A stretch of DNA of 40,727 bases, taken from assembly GCF_000497445.1 (NCBI RefSeq), contig NZ_CM002285.1:3010012-3050738 (forward strand). The letters are read 5' to 3'. Positions 1-7,487 of this stretch are shown here, piece after piece (positions within the stretch are counted from its first letter, which is position 1; every line of letters starts with the position of its first letter). The position numbers were made by a program, and so were the translations under genes. The stretch is from Streptomyces roseochromogenus subsp. oscitans DS 12.976. Lineage in GTDB: Bacteria > Actinomycetota > Actinomycetes > Streptomycetales > Streptomycetaceae. A model generated the notes under the pieces. It saw nothing but the letters and a program-made list of their open reading frames with translations, had not been told where the DNA came from and did not search any database.

Positions 1-2728
1 CGTCGAAGGCGTCGACGGCCTGCCGTGCCGTGAGTGCCGCGAGGCCCGGCGGCGTGGCATCGGGGGCCTCCTCGTCGTCGGTGACCGGGCCGAAGGCCAG
101 GAAGGTGGCGTGGGGGGCGTCATGGGCGAGCGCGGCGGCATGGGCCGTGGCCGCCGCCGCGGCGGGGGCGACCGGGTGGGCGTCCGGGTGGGTGAACGTG
201 CCGCAGAGGGTGAGGGTCGTGCGCCCGGTGTCGCGGGTCAAGGTGACCAGCCGGTCCGCGGCCGTCGCGTCGGCGGGGGTGGCCACCGGGTGGACGATCG
301 TGTCGAGCGGGCGGTCCGGGCCGAGGGCGGCGAGCAGGGCGGCGGCGCCCTCGGGCGTGTCCGGCAGTTCGGTGCGTACGGTCACGGTTGCGCCGAGCCG
401 CGTCAGCCGGGCGGCCAGGGACTCGGCCGCGGCCGGGTCGGCATCGGTCACGGCTATGTCGCGGACACCGTGGTCCACCACGAGGTGGGCCGCGAGGACG
501 CGTGCGAGGGTGGTGCCCGCGCCCGTCACGAGGGCGGCACCGCCCTGGCGCGGCGGGACCGCGGTGATCTCGGTCGTCGCCCGTACGCGCCTGAGCCGCG
601 GCACGAGGACCTGACCGGCGCGGACGGCGAACTCCGTCTCCTCCACGGGGGCTTCCAGGATCGCGCGCCACACGCTGACGTATGCGGCCCCGGTCCGTTC
701 CCCCGGCTCCAGGTCGACCAGGACCGTCCGGTCGGCACCCTCGGCGAGGATCCCGGCGCGCGCAGCCGCGGCGCCCGGATCCACCCGGTCCTCGGGGCGG
801 CCGGCCACGGCGCCCCGGGTCAGGACGACCGTCCGGCCCTCGGGCATGCCGTCCCAGGCGGGCGGCGCGGCGATCAGGTCGTCCCGTGCGTCGAGGGCCA
901 GCAGGTAGCCGTCGAACGGTCCGGCGGCCCGCGCCGTCGCCGTGTCCGGGAAAGTCTCGATGACACCGCCGGCACGGCGCACGGCCTCCGCGAACGCCGG
1001 ATCCCCGGATCCGCCCACGGCCCAGCGCGCGACCGGGGCGTCCGCCCCCGCCGCTGCCTCCCGCGCCGGCGTGCACTCCGGGACCGCCGACGACACGCCG
1101 TCCGAGTCGGCCGGCTCCGGCTCCCACGGAACCCACTTCGTGTGCCACAGGTGTTCGTGGTGGCTGGTGCCGACGCCCCGCAGCCGCGCCGGAAGTCGCG
1201 ACAGCCTGCGGCGGCTGACCTTGCCGGAGCCGGTCAGGGGCAGGGCGGCGATCTCGTAGAGCTCCGCCGGAACCTTGAAGTAGCTGAGCCGGTCCCGGCA
1301 CGCCGCCAGCGCCTCGGCAGGCGACCAACCGTCGGACGCGGGTACCACGTAGGCGACGGGGACTTCGCCGAGCGCCTCGTCCGGGCGGGCCGTCACGGCC
1401 GCGTCCTCGATGCCCGGGACGCTCCTCAGGACATCCTCGATCTCGCCGGGCTGGATGTTCTCGCCGGCCCGGATGATGAGCTCCTTGACGCGGCCGGTGA
1501 TGGTCAGGCGTCCTTCGGCGTCGCGCCGGGCCAGGTCTCCCGTGTGGTACCAGCCGTCGCGGAGCGCAGCCGCGGTCTCCTCCGGCCGGCCGTGGTACCC
1601 GAGCAGCAGGCTCGGGCTCTTCACGAGGACCTCGCCCTCGTCGCCGGTCCGCACGTCGAGGCCGGTGCGCGGGTCGACCAGGCGCAGCTCGCTGCCGGGC
1701 ACCGCGGTCCCGCAGGTGCCGGGCGGCCGGGGTGACTCGGGGCGGCTCATGGTGATCGCGCCGCAAGTCTCGGTGGAACCATAGCTGTTCACGAGCGGCG
1801 CGCCGAGCACGCGCTCGACGGCCGAGGCGAGCGCCGCTCCGGTCGCCGCACCGGTGACCACGCAGACCCGCGGCTTCGGGACCGTCCGGCCGGCCTCTTC
1901 AACCGCCTCCACGGCCTCGACCAGCTGGAAGTACATGGACGGGACGCCGAGCAGCATGGTGTACGGCTCCGCGCGCAAGGCCTCCAGCACGTCACGGGCG
2001 CCGAAGCCGGGCAGGATGCGCGCGGTGGCGCCGGTGACGGTCACGCCCAGGACGCAGAGGATGTGCGCGAGGCTGTGGAAGAGCGGCAACGGCCACAACA
2101 GCCGGTCGTCGGGGCAGAGGCCGAGGACGCCCTGGTAGGAGGAGTGGACCGACCACAGGCAGGCCCGCTGATGGGAGACCACTCCCTTGGCCGCCCCAGT
2201 GGTGCCGGAGGTGTAGAGGATCCAGGCCGGCTCGTCCAGGCCGAGGTCGTCGCGGGGACCCTGCTGCGGCTCGGTCTCGGCCAGCTCCTCGAAGGCGAGG
2301 GTTCCGGCGCCGGCGGCGCTGCCGTGCGCGAGGACGACGGTCATCCCCTTCCGCGTCGCCCTCATGCGCTCGACCTGCTCCAGGTGGGCGCCGTCCGTGA
2401 TGACGAACAGGGCTCCGCTGTCGTCAAGTTGATGCGCCAGTTCGGCGTCCGACGACTGGGGGTTGACCGGTACGCCCACGGCGGAGGCGCGGGTGACCGC
2501 GAGATAGCCTTCGACGGTCGTGACGCTGTTGCCGAGGAGGATCGCGACCCGGTCGCCGCGCTGCACCCCGAACCCGGCCAAGTGGCCGGCCAGCCGCCCC
2601 GTGCGCTGGGCGAGCCGCGCGTAGGTCACCTCGCGCTCCTCGTCGGCGAAGGCGACCTTGTCCGGGCGGTCGAGCGCATGGCCTTGCAGCACTTCGGAAA
2701 GTGGCCGGATGCCTTCGACTTGCGTCAC
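1..2728 (-). CDS. CoA-ligase/adenylation plus ketoreductase-like loading module of a type I PKS (3' part outside window)
   Basis: The first 909 codons are in the window, and the frame stays open to base 1. Residues about 1-510 form an adenylate-forming ligase: ATP loop YTSGTTG near residue 174, YHTGDL, GRVKELIIRAGENI hinge, and the A10 lysine in LTGSGKVSRR. Residues about 600-909 resemble a PKS ketoreductase fold, with a worn nucleotide loop (TGAGTTLA). The places where the catalytic Ser and Tyr belong read LCGTF and PAAAATA, so this domain looks inactive. The GTG start follows AGGAG at 7 nt. CoA-ligase starter domains activate aromatic or cyclic acids in PKS loading modules (for example rapamycin). 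Inferred substrate: 3,5-dihydroxybenzoate made by the dpgABC genes of this window. An ACP and elongation modules should lie to the left. The gene is divergent from the halogenases. Confidence 0.85.
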   Translation of the reverse strand, partial: MTQVEGIRPLSEVLQGHALDRPDKVAFADEEREVTYARLAQRTGRLAGHLAGFGVQRGDRVAILLGNSVTTVEGYLAVTRASAVGVPVNPQSSDAELAHQLDDSGALFVITDGAHLEQVERMRATRKGMTVVLAHGSAAGAGTLAFEELAETEPQQGPRDDLGLDEPAWILYTSGTTGAAKGVVSHQRACLWSVHSSYQGVLGLCPDDRLLWPLPLFHSLAHILCVLGVTVTGATARILPGFGARDVLEALRAEPYTMLLGVPSMYFQLVEAVEAVEEAGRTVPKPRVCVVTGAATGAALASAVERVLGAPLVNSYGSTETCGAITMSRPESPRPPGTCGTAVPGSELRLVDPRTGLDVRTGDEGEVLVKSPSLLLGYHGRPEETAAALRDGWYHTGDLARRDAEGRLTITGRVKELIIRAGENIQPGEIEDVLRSVPGIEDAAVTARPDEALGEVPVAYVVPASDGWSPAEALAACRDRLSYFKVPAELYEIAALPLTGSGKVSRRRLSRLPARLRGVGTSHHEHLWHTKWVPWEPEPADSDGVSSAVPECTPAREAAAGADAPVARWAVGGSGDPAFAEAVRRAGGVIETFPDTATARAAGPFDGYLLALDARDDLIAAPPAWDGMPEGRTVVLTRGAVAGRPEDRVDPGAAAARAGILAEGADRTVLVDLEPGERTGAAYVSVWRAILEAPVEETEFAVRAGQVLVPRLRRVRATTEITAVPPRQGGAALVTGAGTTLARVLAAHLVVDHGVRDIAVTDADPAAAESLAARLTRLGATVTVRTELPDTPEGAAALLAALGPDRPLDTIVHPVATPADATAADRLVTLTRDTGRTTLTLCGTFTHPDAHPVAPAAAAATAHAAALAHDAPHATFLAFGPVTDDEEAPDATPPGLAALTARQAVDAFD

Positions 2729-2996
2729 GCGTACGCTCCTGCCTGCTTGAACTTACTCATACCTCTGCCGTGACCGAGGAGAACACCGTGCGTAACGGTA
2801 GAAAGCCCGGGTCGGCGAATACAACCCCTATCTCTTCCCCTGATCCAGTGCGTCTTCCGAATTTCACAAGGAGTCATCCAGAGGCTGTGCAGAAGGCGTT
2901 CAGCCCGTCTCCTCGAACCTGGCTGGGTCCAGCAACGCAGTGCTGCGAATGCCCGCTCGGCGGGATGTGGCACGTTTCGGATCGGGAAGGTCGAGC
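2729..2996. promoter_or_regulatory. Divergent promoter region between loading module and halogenases
   Basis: This 268-bp stretch is clearly richer in A/T than the genes on either side and must hold the promoters for both directions. It contains a short inverted repeat ACCGT-gcgta-ACGGT at 2785-2799 and a TTTCACAAG element at 2862-2870 like the repeats upstream of dpgA. I cannot place -10/-35 boxes with confidence. The LAL regulator encoded at 9170 is the likely activator by analogy with similar clusters. Confidence 0.5.
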
Positions 2997-4274
2997 ATGC
3001 CGTCCACTCTCACTGGCATACCCACTGAATTCGATGTCATCGTTATCGGTGGTGGGCCGGCCGGTGCCACCACCGCCGGGCTCCTGGCCAAGCGCGGACA
3101 CAAGGTACTGATTCTCGACCGCGAGCGTTTTCCGCGTTACCACGTCGGCGAATCCCTTATTCCGGTCGTGATGGCCCCCATGGAGGAAATGGGGCTGACC
3201 GAGCGGCTGGAGCAGCGCGGATTCGAGCGCAAGTACGGCGGAACGTTCGTCTGGGGAAGCGAGCAGGCGGCCTGGGACTTCTCCTTCGTCGACGGCGGCG
3301 ACTACCCGTTCGCGTACCACACCCGGCGGGCCGACCTGGACTCGGTGATCCTGGACCGGGCGCGGGAGCTGGGGGCGTTCGTCGTCGAGGACGCCACGGT
3401 GAAGGAGCCCATCGAGGAGGACGACCGGGTCACGGGCGTCCGCTTCACCGTGCGCGGCGCCAAGGAGGCGTACGAGGTCAAGGCCTCCATGGTGGTGGAC
3501 GCGTCGGGCCAGGCGCGCGTCCTCACCCGTAAGTACTCGGAGATCCACTGGCACGACAAGCTTCGCAACGTCGCCGTGTGGACGTACTTCGACAACTGCG
3601 AGCGGCTGCCGGGCGACCAGTACACCAACATCCTCATCGAGGGGATCGAGAACGGCTGGTTCTGGGGAATTCCGCTCGACAAGGGGACCGTCAGCGTCGG
3701 TTTCGTGACGCCCAGCACGGTCGCCGGCGAGACCGACCAGAATCTCGAGCAGCTCTTCCGCGACGAGGTCGAGAAGACCACGAAGCTCAAGCACATGCTG
3801 CGAAACGCCCGCCAGTCGGCCGGTTTCCGCAGCGCCCGCGACTGGTCGTACACGAACCAGACCGTCTACGGGAAGGGCTGGGCCGCCGTCGGTGACTCGG
3901 CTGCCTTCGTCGACCCGCTGATCTCGACCGGCGTCGCGCTCGCGACGACCGCGGGCAGCATCCTGTCCCGGGTCATCGACAAGGTCCTCCAGTACCCGGA
4001 GATCGAGGAGGTGGCGCTGAAGCGCTACGCCACCGCCTACCTGAGCTTCTTCAACGAGGTCCGTTCCTTCGTGGAGCGCTTCTACGACCGGTCGCTGAAG
4101 AAGGAGGACTACCACAAGCTCGCCCAGACGATCATCGACCCGGAGCAGAAGAACACTCCGGCGAACGACTTCGTCACGCTCCTCGCCGGCCTGCGCGGCA
4201 AGCACCTCGCGCTGGACATCACCGTCGACGACCTCGTCCCGGAGACCGAGCCCTCCGCCACCGCCGGGAACTGA
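2997..4274 (+). CDS. FAD-dependent halogenase (CmlS/PltA-like)
   Basis: A 425-residue flavin-dependent halogenase. It has the FAD motif GGGPAG (18-23), GESLIP (51-56), a lysine in FERKYGG (Lys79) at the position of the halogenase catalytic lysine, and the family signature WFWGIP (221-226). A second FAD motif, AAVGDSAAFVDPL, lies near residue 300. The size and shortened C-terminus fit the single-component halogenases that act on phenols or on substrates held by carrier proteins. FADH2 would come from the reductase at 6168. ATG 2997 was chosen because GGGAAGG lies 7 nt upstream. The next halogenase starts 28 nt downstream, so the two are probably co-transcribed. Likely role: halogenation of the resorcinol-type starter or product; position and timing cannot be read from sequence. 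Confidence 0.9.
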   Translation: MPSTLTGIPTEFDVIVIGGGPAGATTAGLLAKRGHKVLILDRERFPRYHVGESLIPVVMAPMEEMGLTERLEQRGFERKYGGTFVWGSEQAAWDFSFVDGGDYPFAYHTRRADLDSVILDRARELGAFVVEDATVKEPIEEDDRVTGVRFTVRGAKEAYEVKASMVVDASGQARVLTRKYSEIHWHDKLRNVAVWTYFDNCERLPGDQYTNILIEGIENGWFWGIPLDKGTVSVGFVTPSTVAGETDQNLEQLFRDEVEKTTKLKHMLRNARQSAGFRSARDWSYTNQTVYGKGWAAVGDSAAFVDPLISTGVALATTAGSILSRVIDKVLQYPEIEEVALKRYATAYLSFFNEVRSFVERFYDRSLKKEDYHKLAQTIIDPEQKNTPANDFVTLLAGLRGKHLALDITVDDLVPETEPSATAGN

Positions 4275-4302
4275 GCCGAACATCAAAGGGAAGGAAGAAC
4301 TG

Positions 4303-5988
4303 GTGCACGGCAAGAATTCCGCCTCCGCGGCGGCAGACCGGTACGACGTGGTGATCCTCGGCAGCGGCATGGCCGGGGGCATGCTGGGCGCGGTGCTCGC
4401 CCGCAACGGGGTGAAGACCCTCATCCTCGACGCGGGCACCCACCCGCGCTTCGCGGTCGGCGAGTCGACCATCCCGTACACCTCGGGCATGGCGCGGCTC
4501 ATCGCGAAGCGTTACGACGTCCCCGAGCTGAAGGCCCTGTCGAACTACAAGGGGACCATCGAGGAGATCTCCCCCAACTGCGGCCAGAAGCAGAACTTCG
4601 GCTTCGTCTACCACCGCGAAGGGCAGCCGCAGAATTCGCAGGAGATCAACCAGCTGGTGGTCCCCATCGATCTGCGCACCGAGACCCATCTGTTCCGCCA
4701 GGACGTCGACGCGCATCTCTTCCACGTCGCGCTCAGGTACGGCGCCGAGGCGCGGCTCGCGACCCGGGTCACCGAGATCGACATCGACCCGGACGAGGGC
4801 GCGGTTCTGCGCACGGAGCACGGCGAGGAGTTCCGGGCCTCCTACGTCGTCGACGGCAGCGGCTTCCGCTCGCCGCTCGCGGAGAAGTTCGACCTGCGTG
4901 AGACGCCCACGCGTGCCCGGACCCACTCGCGCTGCCTGTTCACCCACATGATCGGTGTGAAGCCGTTCGACGACTCGCCCACCGCGCAGCCCCACGACCA
5001 GCCGAGCCCGTGGCACCACGGCACGCTGCACCACGTCTTCGACGGCGGCTGGCTCTGGGTGATCCCGTTCGACAACCACGACAAGGCCCGAAACCCGCTG
5101 TGCAGCGTCGGCCTCACCCTCGATCCGCGCAAGTACCCCAAGGGTGACACGCCCCCGGAGCAGGAGTTCGAGGACTTCCTCAAGCGGTTCCCCGAGATCG
5201 CCTGGCAGTTCGAGGAGGCGAAGGCGGTCCGCCCGTGGGTGTCCACCGGCCGGCTCCAGTACTCGGCCAAGACGGTCGTCGGCGACCGTTACTGCCTGAC
5301 GTCCCACGCCGCCGGATTCATCGACGCGCTGTACTCGCGCGGTCTGGCCAACACCCTGGAGCTGGTCAACGCGCTGGGCTGGCGGCTCATCGCCGCCTCG
5401 CGCGACGGCGACTGGTCCAAGGAGCGGTTCGCATACGTGGAGGCCCTGCAGCAGGGGCTGTTCGACTTCCACGACGACCTGGTCTACAGCTCGTTCGTCG
5501 GCTTCGGCCACTACGAGCTGTGGAACGCCGTCAACCGGACCTGGATGCTCGGCACGATGAGCGGCAACATGATGGTCGAGGACGCCTACTACCGGTACAG
5601 CGAGACCGGCGACCCCGATGTCTTCCTGGAGGCCGAGCGGTCCGGGAACCCGGGTTCCCCGCTGCCGATCAGCGAGACCTTCGTCCGGTTGGGCACGCTG
5701 ACCCGTGAGCTGTGCGAGGCCGTCGAGGCCGGGACGGTCGAGCCGGGTGTCGCCGCCGCGCGCATCCACGAGTACATCCAGAAGGAAGTGGACTTCATCG
5801 CGCACGCCGACAAGTTCGGGCTGCCCGAGAACCGCTGCTTCAACATGACGCGGGAGCGGATGGACGCGGCCGAGCAGTGGTCGCTCACCCAGGCCCCGCC
5901 GGAGATCGGCAAGCGCATGCTCAACGCTGCCCGCGGCATGGCGCTTGCCAAGGAGGCGGAGGCCGGAGACGGTTCCGCGGACTACTGA
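4303..5988 (+). CDS. FAD-dependent phenol halogenase, PltM-like
   Basis: A 561-residue halogenase of a different subtype from its neighbour. It has the FAD motif GSGMAG (20-25), HPRFAVGEST, a candidate catalytic lysine in GQKQNFGF (Lys96), and WLWVIP (250-255). From memory, the N-terminal block and the LHHVFDGGWLWVIPF region closely match PltM, which halogenates free phloroglucinol, so a free resorcinol or phenol substrate is plausible. It is longer than PltM at the C-terminus (helical, residues about 470-561). The GTG start follows GGAAGGAAG. A strong hairpin closes the two-halogenase unit. Confidence 0.9.
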   Translation: MHGKNSASAAADRYDVVILGSGMAGGMLGAVLARNGVKTLILDAGTHPRFAVGESTIPYTSGMARLIAKRYDVPELKALSNYKGTIEEISPNCGQKQNFGFVYHREGQPQNSQEINQLVVPIDLRTETHLFRQDVDAHLFHVALRYGAEARLATRVTEIDIDPDEGAVLRTEHGEEFRASYVVDGSGFRSPLAEKFDLRETPTRARTHSRCLFTHMIGVKPFDDSPTAQPHDQPSPWHHGTLHHVFDGGWLWVIPFDNHDKARNPLCSVGLTLDPRKYPKGDTPPEQEFEDFLKRFPEIAWQFEEAKAVRPWVSTGRLQYSAKTVVGDRYCLTSHAAGFIDALYSRGLANTLELVNALGWRLIAASRDGDWSKERFAYVEALQQGLFDFHDDLVYSSFVGFGHYELWNAVNRTWMLGTMSGNMMVEDAYYRYSETGDPDVFLEAERSGNPGSPLPISETFVRLGTLTRELCEAVEAGTVEPGVAAARIHEYIQKEVDFIAHADKFGLPENRCFNMTRERMDAAEQWSLTQAPPEIGKRMLNAARGMALAKEAEAGDGSADY

Positions 5989-6044
5989 TTCCGGTCCGCT
6001 GACCCCGGTCCTCTGAAGCGGGGCTCCCGGACCCCGCGCCCCCC

Positions 6045-6092
6045 GTCGGACGGCCTCGTGGATACGCCCCCCTCCCCACGGGGCCGTCCGGC
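6045..6092 (+). terminator. Hairpin after halogenase pair
   Basis: A 17-bp stem (6045-6061 with 6076-6092) closes around a 14-nt loop. All positions pair in RNA, two of them as G-U. It lies 57 nt after the second halogenase stop and has no T tract, as is common in Streptomyces. It should separate the halogenases from the reductase gene, at least partly. Confidence 0.65.
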
Positions 6093-6167
6093 AATCCGGA
6101 TCCGTGTTCCCGGCCATTCCAGGCCCTTCCCTGTCCGCATCCCCGCGACCGAGGCAAGTGAGGACCC

Positions 6168-6695
6168 ATGTCGCTCCAGCGGTACGAAGCCGATCTGCGC
6201 CGTCTGATGGCCGGATTCCCCACAGGTGTCTCGGTCGTGACGGCACTGGCCCCGGACGGCACTCCCTGGGGGATGACCTGCACCTCCCTGTGCAGCGTCG
6301 CCCTCGACCCACCCACACTGCTCGTCTGTCTGCGCGCCGGCAGCCCCACCCTCCGCGCGGCCCTCGACAGCGGGTCGCTCTCGGTGAACCTGCTCCACCA
6401 ACGCGCCCGCTCCACCTCGGAGTTGTTCGGCTCGGGGGCAGCGGACCGGTTCGACCAGGTGCCGTGGGTCCCGGCGCAGAACGGCGGCCCCCATCTGATC
6501 GAGGCGGCGCACACGATCGCCGACTGCACCGTCACCGCGGAACAGACCGTCGGCGACCACGCGGTGGTCATGGCCCGCGTCACGCTCGTCACCTCGCTGT
6601 GCCGGCCGATTCCCCTGCTGTACGGGATGCGCCGCTACGGGTCCTGGGCGGAGGACGCGGAGAACGGCTTCCTGTCGTACGACTTCATCTCCTGA
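6168..6695 (+). CDS. Flavin reductase (FMN/FAD-binding split-barrel)
   Basis: A 175-residue member of the flavin reductase domain family that supplies reduced flavin to two-component enzymes. The start MSLQRYEADLRRLMAGFPTG, then VSVVTA, the WGMTCTSLCSVALDPP core, SVNLL and the C-terminal YGMRRYG are all typical. GTGAGG precedes the ATG. It is the only flavin reductase in the window, so it probably serves both halogenases. It is followed after 27 nt by the isochorismatase-like gene, forming a short operon. Confidence 0.9.
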   Translation: MSLQRYEADLRRLMAGFPTGVSVVTALAPDGTPWGMTCTSLCSVALDPPTLLVCLRAGSPTLRAALDSGSLSVNLLHQRARSTSELFGSGAADRFDQVPWVPAQNGGPHLIEAAHTIADCTVTAEQTVGDHAVVMARVTLVTSLCRPIPLLYGMRRYGSWAEDAENGFLSYDFIS

Positions 6696-6722
6696 CGGCG
6701 ACGGCGGAGGGAACGGCGGACC

Positions 6723-7385
6723 ATGGACGTCTCCGTGATCGACCCGTATCCGATGCCCGGGCCGGACCTTCTCGTCGAGAACAGGGTCGACTGGACCGTG
6801 GACCCCGAGCGATCCGCTCTGCTCGTCCTGAACATGCAGGGATTCTTCCTCCGGCCGTACGCCCGGGGCACCTCGCCGCTCGACCCGCTGCTGGCCAACT
6901 GCTCGGCCCTGATGGAGACGTGCCGCCGGCTGCGCGTGCCGATCGTTCACACCGTGCAGCCGGGCACCCAGGCGCCGGGTGAGCGCGGCCTCCTCACGGA
7001 CTTCTGGGGGAAGGGCCTCGACGACGTCCTTGAGGACGCGGCCATCGTGGACGAGGTCGCCCCGGACGCGAGCGGAGCCGTGCTGTCGGCGTGGCGCTAC
7101 AGCGCCTTCTTCGGCTCGGGCCTGGAGCGACAGCTGCGGTCGCTGGGCTGCGAACAGCTCGTGATCTGCGGCGTGTACGCCCATCTGGGCTGTGCCACCA
7201 CGGCGGTGGACGCGTTCAGCCACAACCTGGAGGTCTTCCTCGCGGCCGACGCGGTCGCGGACTTCAGCGCCCATGAGCACCGGGCGGCGCTCGCCTGGGC
7301 GGCGAGCTGCTGCGCGGCCGTGAAGCCCACCGCGGAGCTGACGGCGGAGCTGCTCGGCGACGCCGCCCGCGCCCCCCGGAGCTGA
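6723..7385 (+). CDS. Isochorismatase-fold protein lacking catalytic Asp and Lys
   Basis: A 220-residue protein of the EntB/PhzD isochorismatase family, recognised by QPGTQ, WRYSAFFGSGL, GVYAHLGC and the VADAVADFS motif. Family members use an Asp in HDMQ and a Lys in KWRYSAF. Here these are Asn37 (codon 6831-6833, AAC) and Ala123 (codon 7089-7091, GCG); the family Cys is kept (Cys157). Enzymes of this fold need the Asp as general acid, so hydrolysis of isochorismate to 2,3-dihydro-2,3-dihydroxybenzoate is unlikely. The salicylate synthase in the window would not need this enzyme. It sits 27 nt after the flavin reductase. A binding, carrier or other chemical role is open. Confidence 0.85.
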   Translation: MDVSVIDPYPMPGPDLLVENRVDWTVDPERSALLVLNMQGFFLRPYARGTSPLDPLLANCSALMETCRRLRVPIVHTVQPGTQAPGERGLLTDFWGKGLDDVLEDAAIVDEVAPDASGAVLSAWRYSAFFGSGLERQLRSLGCEQLVICGVYAHLGCATTAVDAFSHNLEVFLAADAVADFSAHEHRAALAWAASCCAAVKPTAELTAELLGDAARAPRS

Positions 7386-7441
7386 CGTCCCGGGGCGCCG
7401 CCCGACACCTCTCGTACAGGCGTCGGCCCCTTCGTTCTCAC

Positions 7442-7487
7442 TCGACAAGGGTTACCCGCGCGGCTACTATTTTTACATGTATAAAAA
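7442..7487 (+). promoter_or_regulatory. Promoter and TetR-type operator of the leaderless MFS gene
   Basis: A -35 box TCGACA (7442-7447) and a -10 box TACTAT (7465-7470) are spaced by exactly 17 bp. Transcription would begin near 7477, which is the A of the ATG. The AT-rich element TTTACATGTATAAAAA (7472-7487), containing the palindrome TACATGTA (7474-7481), covers the start site and start codon. It shares 14 of 16 bases with the element before the ABC operon at 38892. A repressor bound here would block initiation. Confidence 0.65.

Noticed and set aside
4219..6318. Very long open frame antisense to the second halogenase
   Set aside because: High-GC shadow frame; residues are low-complexity Arg/Ala/Gly-rich and the opposite strand encodes a clear halogenase. 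Similar long shadows at 17039-19573 minus and 120-1766 minus were set aside for the same reason.
7388..7430. Hairpin after the isochorismatase-like gene
   Set aside because: The arms pair only with internal bulges; not strong enough to call a terminator.
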